Shown: positions 8,946-19,693, counted from the stretch's first letter. The stretch: 64,000 nucleotides of DNA from Leisingera thetidis (GCF_025857195.1 NZ_CP109787.1:189501-253500), one strand, 5' to 3'. The notes: a model not told the origin generated them from the letters alone. Numbers and translations are program-made.

Positions 8946-9851
8946 ATGACCACACGCGCCGGATTCGTTGCCCTGATCGGAGAGCCCAACGCGGGCAAAT
9001 CGACCCTTCTGAACCGCATGGTGGGGGCGAAGGTCTCGATCGTGACCCACAAGGTGCAGACCACCCGCGCCCGCATCCGCGGCGTGGCGATGGAGGGCGA
9101 CGCGCAGCTGGTGTTTGTCGACACCCCCGGCCTGTTCAAGCCGCGCCGCCGCCTGGACCGCGCGATGGTGGCCGCCGCCTGGGGCGGCGCTGCGGATGCC
9201 GATGTGGTGGTGCTGATGGTCGAGGCGCACCGCGGCATCACCGAGGGCGTCGAGACCATCCTGGAAGGGCTTGCCGAAGTCGGCACCGGCCGCACCGTGG
9301 CGCTGGCAATCAACAAGATCGACCGGGTGCCCGCCGAAAAGCTGCTGGGCCTCGCCCAGGACCTGAACAGCCGCTACGGTTTTGCCGAAACCTTCATGAT
9401 CTCTGCCGAACGCGGCCATGGCGTTGACGACCTGCGCCAGTGGCTGGCGGGCAAGCTGCCGGAAAGCCCCTGGCTCTACCCCGAAGACCAGATCGCCGAC
9501 CTGCCGATGCGGATGATCGCGGCAGAGATGACCCGCGAAAAGCTGACCCTGCGGCTGCACCAGGAACTGCCCTACCAGCTGACGGTCGAAACCGAGAAAT
9601 GGGAAGAGCGCAAGGACGGCTCCGCCCGCGTCGACCAGATGATCTATGTGATCCGCGATGGCCACAAGGGCATCGTGCTGGGCAAGCGCGGCGAAACCAT
9701 CAAGGCGGTCTCTCAGGCGGCCCGCGCCGAACTGGAAGAGTTCCTGGGCCGCAAGGTGCACCTGTTCCTGCAGGTCAAGGTGCGCCCGAACTGGCTGGAA
9801 GAGGCTGAGCGCTACTCCGAAATGGGCCTTGATTTCAAAGACGGCAACTGA
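8946..9851 (+). CDS. era: GTPase Era
   Basis: Essential GTPase that binds the 3' end of 16S rRNA and checks 30S maturation. Of 301 residues the G domain comes first, with the P-loop GEPNAGKST at 12–20, switch region TTRARIRG, DTPG (about 61–64) and NKID (about 122–125). A C-terminal KH RNA-binding domain (about 205–285) shows VIRDGHKGIVLGKRGETIK. The final YSEMGLDF segment is the usual Era ending. The start at ATG 8946 gives the canonical N-terminus TTRAGFVALIGEPN. It is separated from rnc by the multicopper oxidase gene, so it must have its own promoter in 8744–8945; I could not place one convincingly. Confidence 0.97.
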   Translation: MTTRAGFVALIGEPNAGKSTLLNRMVGAKVSIVTHKVQTTRARIRGVAMEGDAQLVFVDTPGLFKPRRRLDRAMVAAAWGGAADADVVVLMVEAHRGITEGVETILEGLAEVGTGRTVALAINKIDRVPAEKLLGLAQDLNSRYGFAETFMISAERGHGVDDLRQWLAGKLPESPWLYPEDQIADLPMRMIAAEMTREKLTLRLHQELPYQLTVETEKWEERKDGSARVDQMIYVIRDGHKGIVLGKRGETIKAVSQAARAELEEFLGRKVHLFLQVKVRPNWLEEAERYSEMGLDFKDGN

Positions 9852-9939
9852 AGCCGGCCATGCCTTTCACCTTTGTGCAAATACTCCCGCCGGAGGCTCC
9901 CGCACTGCCGGCCGGCACTCCCGCCGGCGAAGGTGCGGC

Positions 9940-10269
9940 ATGACCCGCCTCACCGCTGAATTCTGGGTGCAGGCCTATCTGGCCCGCTTGCGGCTGCTGG
10001 GCATTCCCGCCTTCGTGACTTCGCATGGCGACGACACGGCAGGCGCGGTGCTGGTCAAGCTCAACACGCTGGACGGCCGGGCCTGCGCTTTGCACCGCAC
10101 CTATGACCTGATGAGCGGCGCCCGGAAATGGGATGCGCTGGCTGACGGGGCGGAAACCGAAGTCGATGCCTCTATCCGCCGCCAGCGGGAGTTCGACCCC
10201 GATCTCTGGGTGATCGAGGTCGAGGACCGGGCAGGCCGCCATCTGCTGGACGAGCCAGGGCTGGAATGA
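9940..10269 (+). CDS. DUF1491 family protein
   Basis: 109-residue cytosolic protein. It opens MTRLTAEFWVQAYLARLRLLGIPAFV, has VLVKLNTLDGRA in the middle and ends with RQREFDPDLWVIEVEDRAGRHLLDEPGL, the conserved pattern of the short alphaproteobacterial family DUF1491. No enzymatic residues are obvious. It is regularly found between era and recO in Rhodobacteraceae, as here, but that position has not revealed a role. GCGAAGG lies a few bases upstream of the ATG. The 88-base gap after era contains GC-rich inverted repeats such as CTCCCGCCGGAG. Confidence 0.85.
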   Translation: MTRLTAEFWVQAYLARLRLLGIPAFVTSHGDDTAGAVLVKLNTLDGRACALHRTYDLMSGARKWDALADGAETEVDASIRRQREFDPDLWVIEVEDRAGRHLLDEPGLE

Positions 10270-10339
10270 TCCCGCGGCTTGCAGGCCGCTCCGCAATGCG
10301 GTCTGCTGGGATTACCCCGGATGACAGGGAGACCCGCCG

Positions 10340-11065
10340 GTGGAATGGCGTGATCACGGCATATTGCTCTCGATGCGCCGCCACGGCGAAAGCGCGGCGG
10401 TTATTGATGTGTTCACGGAACAGCACGGCCGCCACGCAGGCGTTGTGCGCGGCGGGGCGGGCCGCAGGATGGCCCCCATCCTGCAGCCGGGCGCGCAGCT
10501 GGACCTGAACTGGCGGGCACGGCTGGAAGATCACCTCGGCAGCTACCATGCGGAACCTCTGCGCAGCCGGACTGCGGCAGCGCTGTCGGGACGGCTGTCC
10601 TTGGCCGGCCTCAACGCGGTTACGGCGCTGCTGTCCTTTAGCCTGCCGGAACGCGAACCGCACCCCGGCCTCTACACCCGCAGCGAACGCCTGCTGGACT
10701 TGCTGGACAATGAGGACCTCTGGCCGCTTGCCTATCTGCACTGGGAACTGGCGCTGCTGGAGGAAATGGGGTTCGGGCTGGATCTCTCCGTCTGCGCAGT
10801 GACCGGCAGGCAGGAAGAGCTTGCCTTTGTGTCGCCCAAGACAGGGCGGGCTGTTTCACGTGAAGGCGCCGGGACCTGGAGGGACCGGCTGCTGCCGCTG
10901 CCGCCGGTGCTGCGGGGGGAAGGAGATGCCGGGGACGCGGAGATCGTGCAGGCGCTGCGCACCACCGGCTACTTCCTGGAAGCGCATCTGGCGCCCTCGC
11001 TGGGCAACCGGCCCGTACCGGAGGCGCGCGGGCGGCTGGCGGAGCTGCTCAGCCGCCGCCTGTGA
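10340..11065 (+). CDS. recO: DNA repair protein RecO
   Basis: Loads RecA onto SSB-coated single-stranded DNA together with RecR in the RecFOR pathway. The start is GTG at 10340, giving [30 protein letters not shown], the standard RecO OB-fold opening. The body (about 80–241) is helical and includes [16 protein letters not shown] and [22 protein letters not shown]. The four-Cys zinc site of Gram-positive RecO is not present; only one Cys is retained here, as in many proteobacteria. Total 241 residues, normal length. Confidence 0.94.
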   Translation: MEWRDHGILLSMRRHGESAAVIDVFTEQHGRHAGVVRGGAGRRMAPILQPGAQLDLNWRARLEDHLGSYHAEPLRSRTAAALSGRLSLAGLNAVTALLSFSLPEREPHPGLYTRSERLLDLLDNEDLWPLAYLHWELALLEEMGFGLDLSVCAVTGRQEELAFVSPKTGRAVSREGAGTWRDRLLPLPPVLRGEGDAGDAEIVQALRTTGYFLEAHLAPSLGNRPVPEARGRLAELLSRRL

Positions 11066-11445
11066 ACAGCATCTCCCGCCCCGGATCATTGCCGGGAATC
11101 AGCACATTGCCGGACACCCCGGCCGGCGCATTTCCTGCAGGCCCCGCAGAATTGCGGCCTCTGCCTTCCGCTCCGTAGGCTGAGGAGGACTCGCCGCCTG
11201 TGCCGGCAGAGGGCTCTTGCGCACTGGGGGAGAGGGCGCGGACAATTGCAACGGGCCGCCCCGGAGCAGCTGGCACGGACGCGGGCGCAGGCCGGCTCCC
11301 GCCCGTCGCCGCGGCATTGAAAATGCCTTGCTCCCGTTGGGCCGGGCGCCGCGCTGTGCGCGGCGTGCGCCGTTCCGGACGCCCAGCGTGCGGCCCGCTG
11401 CCGATACTGCAGTCCGTGACGGCGCCGGAAGGGGCGGGCGGGCGG
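11066..11445. other. 380-base intergenic stretch without a confident gene
   Basis: Between the recO stop and the stop of the SGNH lipoprotein gene. On the minus strand one frame stays open from about 11448 down to 11049 and reads like a Pro/Ala/Gly-rich secreted linker (PAPASVPAAPGRP..., GRNSAGPAGNAPAG), ending inside recO. It has no ATG and no ribosome site at the one GTG (about 11276). It may be a decayed gene or a chance GC-rich open frame. No terminator with a T-run was seen. Confidence 0.4.
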
Positions 11446-12129
11446 CTAGTTTGCCTGGATGATCCCGGCTATCTTGCGGCCGATTTCGCTGCTGGCCTTG
11501 ACCGACGGGTGGATCATGTCGAGTGCGTGGTAGGAACGGTCGCCGAAGGGCACCATGTCCTTGAGCGACAGAAAGTGAATGCCTTCGTCCAGTGCCGCCA
11601 GCTTTTCGATGCGGGCTTCCAGCTCGTTGCCTTCGTCGCGGCAATGCTCGATCAGCGAGCCGACACCGGGGCTGCGCAGATAGCCGACGTAGATCACCTT
11701 GGCGCCGGTTGCGCGCAGCTCCGACAGCATGCCGGGAATTGCCCCATTGCGGCCATCGGCAGAGACCAGCTTGTCCATCTTGCGGTTGCAGGCAAAGCAG
11801 CCGCAGCCGAGCCACAGGTCGTTGCCGCCGCCGTTCACGATCACCCAATCCCATTTGCCGGGGGTGTACTGCTTGCGGATGTTCATCCCTGCGGCACCGG
11901 AAATCGGCAGCTTGTAGATGATCCGCGCGGCGGAAACCGACCGGTCCACCACCGGTTCCTGCAGTTCCCGCGCCACCGTGTCGGAAATGGATTTGCCGGC
12001 CAGACTGTGCCAGGCCAGCAGAGAATCCCCCATTGCCAGAATGCGGGGCGATTGCTCGGACGGGACCGCAGAAGCGCAGGCCGAGAGCAGCATCAGGAGC
12101 GGAAACAGGAAGAGGCGCAAAATGGACAT
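11446..12129 (-). CDS. SGNH/GDSL-type hydrolase lipoprotein
   Basis: Predicted outer- or inner-membrane anchored esterase/acyl hydrolase of the SGNH fold. 227 residues: a short signal with the lipobox L-S-A-C ends at Cys18, and the mature part begins there. Block I is MGDSLLAW (nucleophile Ser36), block III is GGGNDLW (oxyanion Asn103), and block V is DMIHPS near the C-terminus (Asp and His of the triad). A CGCFAC motif just after block III has three closely spaced Cys and is unusual. The gene has no close neighbour on its strand. Substrate is unknown. Confidence 0.85.
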   Translation of the reverse strand: MSILRLFLFPLLMLLSACASAVPSEQSPRILAMGDSLLAWHSLAGKSISDTVARELQEPVVDRSVSAARIIYKLPISGAAGMNIRKQYTPGKWDWVIVNGGGNDLWLGCGCFACNRKMDKLVSADGRNGAIPGMLSELRATGAKVIYVGYLRSPGVGSLIEHCRDEGNELEARIEKLAALDEGIHFLSLKDMVPFGDRSYHALDMIHPSVKASSEIGRKIAGIIQAN

Positions 12130-12307
12130 GCCCCCTTATTAACCACGAATCGTTAAGGATCGAACAACACGGATTGGAAACAGACTTATTCCTGGCGGAC
12201 ATTGCAGCCAGGCCGCAGGCAAAGCGCGCCGCCCCCGCAAAACGGAAAGCCCAGCGCGGGCGCCGGGCCTGACCGGGTGTTCTTCCGGCATCCGCTGCGG
12301 CTGCGGA

Positions 12308-13993
12308 TCAGCCGAGCAGACGGCGGGCGATCACCTGCGCCTGAATCTCGGCAGCGCCTTCGAAGATGTTGAGAATCCGGGCGTCGCACAGCACGCGGGA
12401 GATCTTGTACTCCATCGCAAAGCCATTGCCGCCGTGGATCTGCAGGCCGTTGTCAGCTGCCGCCCAGGCCACGCGGGCGCCCAGCAGCTTGGCCATGCCG
12501 GCCTCCAGATCGCAGCGGTGGCCGTGGTCCTTTTCCCAGGCCGAGAAATAGGTCAGCTGGCGGGCAATCATGATCTCCACCGCCATCATTGCCAGTTTGC
12601 CGGACACACGCGGGAAATTGATCAGCGATTTGCCGAACTGCTTGCGCTCCTGCGCGTATTGCATGGCGATATCCAGCGCCGATTGCGCCACGCCGATGGC
12701 ACGGGCGGCGGTCTGGATGCGCGCCGATTCAAAGGTCTCCATCAGCTGTTTGAAGCCCTTGTTCTCCTCGCCGCCCAGCAGGTTTCCGCCCTTCACGTGG
12801 AAATTGTCGAAGCCCAGCTCGTATTCCTTCATGCCGCGGTAGCCGAGCACTTCGATCTCGCCGCCGGTCATGCCGGGGGTGGGGAAGGGGGCCTCGTCGG
12901 TGCCCGGGGTCTTCTCCGCCAGGAACATCGACAACCCGCGGTGGTCGGTGGTGTTCGGGTCGGTGCGCGCCAGCAGCGTCATCACATGGGTGCGGGCGGC
13001 ATGGGTGATCCAGGTCTTGTTGCCGGTTATCTTGTAATCGCCATTCTCATCCTTGACCGCGCGGGTGCGCAGGGAGCCAAGGTCGGAGCCGGTGTTCGGC
13101 TCGGTGAACACGGCCGTCGGCAGGATCTCGGCGCTGGACAGCTTCGGCAGCCAGTTGGCCTTCTGCTCATCGGTGCCGCCGCACAGGATCAGCTCCGCCG
13201 CGATTTCCGAGCGGGTGCCCAGCGAGCCAACCCCGATATAGCCGCGCGACAGCTCTTCGGAGACCACCACCATCGAGGCCTTCGACAGGCCGAAGCCGCC
13301 GTATTCCTCGGGGATGGTAAGACCGAAGACGCCCATCTCGGCCAGGTCCTCGATCACCGACAGCGGGATCAGCTCATCCTTCAGGTGCCAGTCATGGGCA
13401 TAAGGCTCAACCTTCTCCACCGCATAGCGGCGGAACTGGTCGCGGATCATCTCCAGCTCTTCTTCCAGGCCGGAGTGGCCGAACATGGTGGACCCGGCCT
13501 GCGCCTCCATCAGCTCGACCAGCCGGGTGCGGGCGGACTGGCTGTTGCCCTGCTCGCACAGCGTCATCACCGCGGGCGCCATCAGCAGGCGCTGGGCGTT
13601 CTCGTCAAGGCCCAGATCCTGCAGGCGGATGATTTCGCCCTGGTTCATCTGGATGCCGCCCCGGATCTGGCACAGGTATTCGCCAAAGCCGATCTGGTGG
13701 ATCAGCTGCTCCATCGCGCCGAATTTGCCCTCGCCCTGCAGCTTCTCGGCCCAGGCCTGCATCTGCCGCAAGGAATAGACATAGGTCGCCAGCCACGACA
13801 GCCCATGCGCCGCCACCTGGTTTTCCTCGATCAGGCGGCCGGACACGCGGCCCTCTTCGCTCACCATTGCCGTGACCGAGGCACGGGCGGCCTCGAGCAG
13901 CTGGTCCAGCGGTTCCAGGGATGCGGCGGTCAGCGCCAGCAGGTCGGGGATGAGTGTCGGTTTCATATGCAAGTCCTGTCCGTCGTGGGCCAT
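12308..13993 (-). CDS. mcd: Acyl-CoA dehydrogenase, probable (2S)-methylsuccinyl-CoA dehydrogenase
   Basis: FAD enzyme that in the ethylmalonyl-CoA pathway oxidises methylsuccinyl-CoA to mesaconyl-CoA and hands electrons to ETF. The 561-residue length is about 170 more than ordinary acyl-CoA dehydrogenases; the extra N-terminal domain (with HGLSWLATYVYSLRQMQAWAEKL) is what I associate with Mcd. The catalytic core follows: EEYGGFGLSKASM, TEPNTGSDLGSLRT, WITHA, and the FAD-binding IHGGNGFAMEYKISRVLCDARI ending with EGAAEIQ. A second possible start is ATG 13966, also with AGGA upstream. Function as Mcd is inferred from architecture; the presence of ETF and a cobalamin adenosyltransferase in the window is consistent. 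Confidence 0.8.
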   Translation of the reverse strand: MAHDGQDLHMKPTLIPDLLALTAASLEPLDQLLEAARASVTAMVSEEGRVSGRLIEENQVAAHGLSWLATYVYSLRQMQAWAEKLQGEGKFGAMEQLIHQIGFGEYLCQIRGGIQMNQGEIIRLQDLGLDENAQRLLMAPAVMTLCEQGNSQSARTRLVELMEAQAGSTMFGHSGLEEELEMIRDQFRRYAVEKVEPYAHDWHLKDELIPLSVIEDLAEMGVFGLTIPEEYGGFGLSKASMVVVSEELSRGYIGVGSLGTRSEIAAELILCGGTDEQKANWLPKLSSAEILPTAVFTEPNTGSDLGSLRTRAVKDENGDYKITGNKTWITHAARTHVMTLLARTDPNTTDHRGLSMFLAEKTPGTDEAPFPTPGMTGGEIEVLGYRGMKEYELGFDNFHVKGGNLLGGEENKGFKQLMETFESARIQTAARAIGVAQSALDIAMQYAQERKQFGKSLINFPRVSGKLAMMAVEIMIARQLTYFSAWEKDHGHRCDLEAGMAKLLGARVAWAAADNGLQIHGGNGFAMEYKISRVLCDARILNIFEGAAEIQAQVIARRLLG

Positions 13994-14138
13994 GAATCAG
14001 ATCCTTTTCCGGTCGCCCGGTGGTAAATCACTTTGCAGGTGCAGCGCAACAAAAATACGCGCAGGTGCGGCATTTGGATCAAATCTTGCGTGTGCATTTT
14101 GCCCGTGCAGCGCGGCAGAGATATGATAATGCGGGGCT

Positions 14139-14906
14139 ATGACAGCATTGTTTTCCCTCCTTTCACCGTCGGAGGCGGCGGCGGCTTTCGGCATTGCTCT
14201 TTTGGCGGGCGCGGTCAAAGGCCTGGTCGGCTTTGCCATGCCGATGATCCTCATTTCCGGCCTCAGCCTGTTCCTGGCCCCTGACCTGGCGCTTGCCGGG
14301 CTGATTCTGCCGACGCTGGTCACCAACGGGATGCAGGCGCTGCGCCAGGGCCCGGCAGCGGCAGTTGCCTCGATCCGGAAGTTCCGGGTGTTTCTGATGA
14401 TTGGCCTCATTTGCCTGCTGCTGAGTGCCCAGTCGGTGCGTCTGCTGCCGCAGCAGGCGCTGCTGCTGGTGATCGGTCTGCCGGTGACGGTTTTTGCCGT
14501 CATGCAGCTGATGGGCAAAACCTTCTCCATTGCCGGCCAGACCCGCCGCAGCGAGGCCGCAGTGGGGGGCGTCGCCGGGCTGATCGGCGGGGTGTCGGGC
14601 GTCTGGGGGCCGCCGACCGTGGCCTATCTGACCGCGTTGGGCACCGAAAAAACCGAACAGATCCGGGTTCAGGGCGTGATCTATGGCCTGGGCGCGGTGG
14701 CGCTGCTGTTTGCGCACATCGGATCGGGGGTGATGCGGGCGGAAACCGCACCGTTTTCGCTGCTGCTGATTGTGCCGGCAGTGGCGGGCATGTGGATTGG
14801 CGGGCAGCTGCATGACCGGATCGATCAGGTGCTGTTCCGCCGGGCGACGCTGCTGGTGCTGCTGCTTGCAGGCCTGAACCTGCTGCGCCGCGGCTTGCTG
14901 ATGTAA
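14139..14906 (+). CDS. TauE/SafE family membrane transporter
   Basis: Inner-membrane permease of the sulfite/organosulfonate exporter family. 255 residues, nearly all hydrophobic, with about eight spans arranged as two repeats. Each repeat starts with the family pattern: GIALLAGAVKGLVGFAMPMIL (about 18–38) and GGVAGLIGGVSGVWGPPTVAYL (about 142–163). The substrate (sulfite, sulfoacetate or another anion) cannot be inferred, and no sulfur-metabolism genes are nearby. The next gene, a cation efflux protein, starts 24 bases downstream, so the pair may be cotranscribed. Confidence 0.88.
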   Translation: MTALFSLLSPSEAAAAFGIALLAGAVKGLVGFAMPMILISGLSLFLAPDLALAGLILPTLVTNGMQALRQGPAAAVASIRKFRVFLMIGLICLLLSAQSVRLLPQQALLLVIGLPVTVFAVMQLMGKTFSIAGQTRRSEAAVGGVAGLIGGVSGVWGPPTVAYLTALGTEKTEQIRVQGVIYGLGAVALLFAHIGSGVMRAETAPFSLLLIVPAVAGMWIGGQLHDRIDQVLFRRATLLVLLLAGLNLLRRGLLM

Positions 14907-14930
14907 CTGCGGCGGAGGCTGGGAGAGTCC

Positions 14931-15827
14931 ATGCACCAGAGGTTTACTGCTGAGCAGCTGGCAACAGGCTCGATTCTGATCGCGCTGGCGGTCATGGGGC
15001 TCAAGGCTGCGGCCTGGATGATGACCGGCTCGGTTGCGCTGCTGTCGGATGCATTGGAGTCGCTGGTCAACATCGGCGGCGCGGTAATGGCCTGGTTTGC
15101 CGTGCGCTATGCCCAGCGGCCGCCGGATGCAGGCCATCCCTATGGCCACCACAAGGCCGAGTATTTCTCGGCCGTGGCCGAGGGCATCATGATTGTTATC
15201 GCCGCGCTGCTGATCCTGAACGAAGCAATCGGTGCCTTGAACCGCCCGTCGGTGGCCGATTGGGGATACGCCGGGCTTCTGGTCAACGCGGCGGCGATGG
15301 CGGTCAACCTGATCTGGGCGCGGGTTCTGCTGCGGGCCGGCGGGCGCCTCAGCTCACCGGCGCTGTCGGCGGGCGGGCGGCATTTGATGAGCGACGTCTG
15401 GACCTCGGCCGGCGTTCTGGCAGGGCTGGTGCTGGCCCTGTCCAGCGGCTGGGCCATTCTCGATCCGCTGCTTGCCCTGCTGGTGGCCGTCAACATCCTG
15501 CGGGAGGGCTGGCTGGTGATTGCCGCGTCGGTCAACGGGCTGATGGATACCGCCGCGCCCGAGAGCGAGCGTGTCCGGGTGGAGGAGATCATCCATCGGT
15601 CCGCAGCCGGCGCGATGCAGGTCCACGGGCTGAAAACCCGCCGGGCGGGACGGGCGCTGTTTGTCGAATTCCACATGGTGGTGGACGGTGCCATGTCGGT
15701 TCGGGCGGCGCATGACATCTGCGACCGGGTGGAGGCCGCCTTGCGCGAAGCCTTCGCCAACGCAGAGCCGGTGATTCACGTGGAGCCCGAACACAAGCTG
15801 GAGCCTGCCGGGATCAAGCCGCGCTGA
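14931..15827 (+). CDS. Cation diffusion facilitator (CDF) family transporter
   Basis: Proton-driven exporter of divalent metal ions. 298 residues: six membrane spans in the first two thirds, then a cytoplasmic metal-sensing domain (about 210–285, with VHGLKTRRAGRALFVEFHMVVDG). The transport site in TM2 reads SDALESLVN, giving Glu43 and Asn47 where FieF has two Asp, while TM5 keeps His151 and Asp155 (HLMSD). This E/N variant occurs in many CDF proteins annotated only as Co/Zn/Cd efflux, so the ion cannot be named. A short GGGAGAG ribosome site precedes the ATG. Confidence 0.92.
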   Translation: MHQRFTAEQLATGSILIALAVMGLKAAAWMMTGSVALLSDALESLVNIGGAVMAWFAVRYAQRPPDAGHPYGHHKAEYFSAVAEGIMIVIAALLILNEAIGALNRPSVADWGYAGLLVNAAAMAVNLIWARVLLRAGGRLSSPALSAGGRHLMSDVWTSAGVLAGLVLALSSGWAILDPLLALLVAVNILREGWLVIAASVNGLMDTAAPESERVRVEEIIHRSAAGAMQVHGLKTRRAGRALFVEFHMVVDGAMSVRAAHDICDRVEAALREAFANAEPVIHVEPEHKLEPAGIKPR

Positions 15828-15890
15828 ACCGTTTGCAATTCCGCCCGGCCTCCCGTTTAACCGCTTTCAAACAGGCAAAGGAGCAGGCAG

Positions 15891-17246
15891 ATGGCAATGG
15901 AGTGGAACAGGCTCTTGAACCCGGGGCGGCTGTGCCGGCCGGACTATGCCGAGAAACCGGGCCGCCCGGCCTATCTGCAGGACTACGACCGGATCCTGTT
16001 TTCAGAACCCTTCCGCCGCCTGGCGCAGAAAACCCAGGTGCACCCGCTGCATGACCATGACCACGTGCACCACCGGATGATCCACAGCATGGAAACCGCC
16101 AGCGTGGGGCGCTCCCTGGGCGCCGGCGTCGGGGCTGCGCTGGCGGAGCGCGGCAGCCTGCAGGTGGAGCAGATCGCCCGGCTGGCGGGCCATGCCGAGG
16201 CTGCCTGCCTTGTGCATGACATCGGCAACCCGCCGTTCGGCCATTCCGGCGAGGACAGCATCGGCGACTGGTTCGCGGCCCAGTTCCGTGCCGGCCGGGG
16301 CGTTGCGGCCGATGTGCCGCAGCACCTGCAGGCGGAATTCGAGCACTTCGAAGGAAACGCGCAGGGGTTCCGCATCGTCGGGCGGCTGGAGTTTGCCCAG
16401 CAGCAAGGCGGGCTGCGGCTCAGCTATGCGACGCTTGGCGCCTTCATGAAATACCCCTGCACCCGTCTTGTGCGGGATGAGACGGCGGGCACAGGCCCGG
16501 CCCCCTACGTGGGGCTGAAGAAATTCGGGATCTTCCAGTCTGATGCAAACCTGTTTGAGGAAACCGCCGATGCGCTGGGCCTGCCCGCCGAGCCGGGCGG
16601 CTGGCGCCGCCGGCACCCGCTGGCCTTCCTGGTCGAGGCGGCGGACGACATCTGCTACCGCATTCTGGATATCGAGGACGCCGCCAGCATGGGCGACCTG
16701 GACCGCGCCGAAGTCGCCGAGGCGCTGGAGGCGATCATCGGCAAGCCGAACGAGGACCGCGGCCTGCCGATGCGCGACCGTATCGTCCTCTTGCGCGCCT
16801 TTGCCATCGGCCAGTCCATCGATGCGGCCGTTGCGGCCTTCATGGAAAACTATGACGCCATCATGATGGGCGAATTCAACGACGGCCTGATGGAAGTCTC
16901 GTCCAAGGCGCAGGCCTTTGCCCGGCTGAAGGAGCTGTCAGAGCAGCGGATCTTCGTCGCCCGCCGCAAGACCGAGCTGGAGATCACCGGGCGCCAGGTG
17001 CTGCATTCGGTGCTGGACCATTTCCACGGTCTTTATGCCGGCCTGCAGGGCTGCGGCTGGGACGTGGAAGAGCTGAAAGCCCGGCATGGCTATTGGGCCA
17101 AGCTGATCCGTGCGGTGGATCTGGACCTGCGCGGGGTGGAGGACGCATACACCGCGATGCATTCGCTGGCCGATTTCGTCTCCGGCATGACCGACCGCTA
17201 CGCGCTCAAGGTGCGGGACATGGTGACGGGATCGGTGGCCCGCTAG
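15891..17246 (+). CDS. dgt: Deoxyguanosinetriphosphate triphosphohydrolase
   Basis: Hydrolyses dGTP (or other dNTPs) to the nucleoside and tripolyphosphate. 451 residues, with the HD metal motif: His65 in HHRMIHSMETASVGRSLG, the HD pair at 109–110 in CLVHDIGNPPFGHSGE, and a later Asp in AADDICYRILDIED. It opens with WNRLLNPGRL and DRILFSEPFRRLAQKTQV, characteristic of Dgt. AAAGGAG lies nine bases before ATG 15891. Its stop shares the palindrome CTAG with the stop of the convergent gene at 17243, so the two coding regions overlap by four bases. Confidence 0.95.
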   Translation: MAMEWNRLLNPGRLCRPDYAEKPGRPAYLQDYDRILFSEPFRRLAQKTQVHPLHDHDHVHHRMIHSMETASVGRSLGAGVGAALAERGSLQVEQIARLAGHAEAACLVHDIGNPPFGHSGEDSIGDWFAAQFRAGRGVAADVPQHLQAEFEHFEGNAQGFRIVGRLEFAQQQGGLRLSYATLGAFMKYPCTRLVRDETAGTGPAPYVGLKKFGIFQSDANLFEETADALGLPAEPGGWRRRHPLAFLVEAADDICYRILDIEDAASMGDLDRAEVAEALEAIIGKPNEDRGLPMRDRIVLLRAFAIGQSIDAAVAAFMENYDAIMMGEFNDGLMEVSSKAQAFARLKELSEQRIFVARRKTELEITGRQVLHSVLDHFHGLYAGLQGCGWDVEELKARHGYWAKLIRAVDLDLRGVEDAYTAMHSLADFVSGMTDRYALKVRDMVTGSVAR

Positions 17247-17920
17247 CCGGCCTTTGACTGGCTGGCCGCCTCCCGCGCCTCTTCGCGCTTGCGCTGGGCC
17301 ATCGTGTCGGTGATGCGGCTGGCCCAGAGGTTGTTCTCATCCGCCAGCGCCTTGATCTCCCGGGCGAGATAGGCGAATCCAAGGCCCGCCTTGCCCGCCC
17401 GCGCGGCCTCGATGCCCGCATTGATTGCCAGGATGGACAGTTTCTGGACCGACCGCAGGATATTCTCCGCCAGCTTGATGATCTCGGCATTGGCCTCTTC
17501 GGTCCGGTTCAGCGTCTCCTGCAGCTCCCTGCGCAGGGTGACCTCCGCCGACGCATCCACCACCAGACCCTCGAGATAGACCATCTCGCCGCTGTCGTCA
17601 TAGACCGCATTGCCGCGCTCGCGCACCCAGGCATGCGAACCATCAGAACGGCTGAGCCGGTAGGCCACATCCCAGTTTTCCCGTGCTTCGATGGCTGCAT
17701 CCACATCGGCAAAAACGCGGTCAATATCGTCTGCATGGGTCAATCCGACATAAGATACTTTGGAGTTTCCAAGGATATCCGATTTCGGGCAGCCGCAGAG
17801 TTTCTCAACCTGTCCGGCCATGAACTTCATCGTGAAATTCTCGTCATTGGCACAGCGGTACACAAAGGCGCTGCCGGAACTGAAAATGCTGTTGAAAACC
17901 GTCAAAGCCTCTTTGTCCAT
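17243..17920 (-). CDS. Soluble PAS-domain protein with a minimal chemoreceptor-like tip
   Basis: 225 residues from ATG 17920, chosen for the GGGGAGGGG ribosome site 5 bases upstream. Residues about 15–130 form a PAS fold (FVYRCANDENF, GNSKVSYVGLTHADD, RLSRSDGSHAWVRERG, YLEGLVVDASAEVTLRREL). A coiled-coil stretch leads into LAINAGIEAARAGKAGLGFAYLAREIKALADEN (about 160–195), which closely follows the hairpin-tip consensus of methyl-accepting chemotaxis proteins. There is no membrane segment, HAMP domain or methylation helix, and the signalling region is far shorter than the usual 200 or more residues. It could be a cytoplasmic partner of a chemosensory complex or a degenerate receptor. Not in an operon. 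Confidence 0.8.
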   Translation of the reverse strand: MDKEALTVFNSIFSSGSAFVYRCANDENFTMKFMAGQVEKLCGCPKSDILGNSKVSYVGLTHADDIDRVFADVDAAIEARENWDVAYRLSRSDGSHAWVRERGNAVYDDSGEMVYLEGLVVDASAEVTLRRELQETLNRTEEANAEIIKLAENILRSVQKLSILAINAGIEAARAGKAGLGFAYLAREIKALADENNLWASRITDTMAQRKREEAREAASQSKAG

Positions 17921-18040
17921 TCTGGCCCCTCCCCGGGCATGGCGTAAAACTCGGCAAAACAGCCGCAAAGCAGTGTTTGCGGAAGCTTTGCGGTGGAAGG
18001 GTTGAGAAATCGTTAACTGGAAACAAAATTTCCCCAAATG

Positions 18041-18064
18041 AAAAACCCCGGCGCACGGCCGGGG
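18041..18064 (-). terminator. Rho-independent terminator of pckA
   Basis: Seven-base stem CCCCGGC (18046–18052) and GCCGGGG (18058–18064) around a five-base loop, with five A on the plus strand at 18041–18045, i.e. a U-run on the minus-strand transcript, 30 bases after the pckA stop. The plus-strand side also has a CTTTCCTTTTT tail, so weaker activity the other way is possible. Confidence 0.85.
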
Positions 18065-18094
18065 CTTTCCTTTTTCACGGGCGGCTGAGGGGGA

Positions 18095-19693
<1,599 letters not shown>

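Noticed and set aside
11099..12202. A minus-strand frame of 367 codons overlapping the SGNH lipoprotein gene.
   Set aside because: It is out of frame with a clear lipoprotein with all catalytic blocks.
12434..14026. A plus-strand frame of about 530 codons opposite the acyl-CoA dehydrogenase gene.
   Set aside because: The minus strand encodes an intact conserved enzyme over the same bases; no domain in the opposite frame.
14931..15827. Glu/Asn replacement in the CDF metal site as a novel transporter type.
   Set aside because: The DALES.VN form occurs widely in CDF proteins, so it is a subfamily trait.
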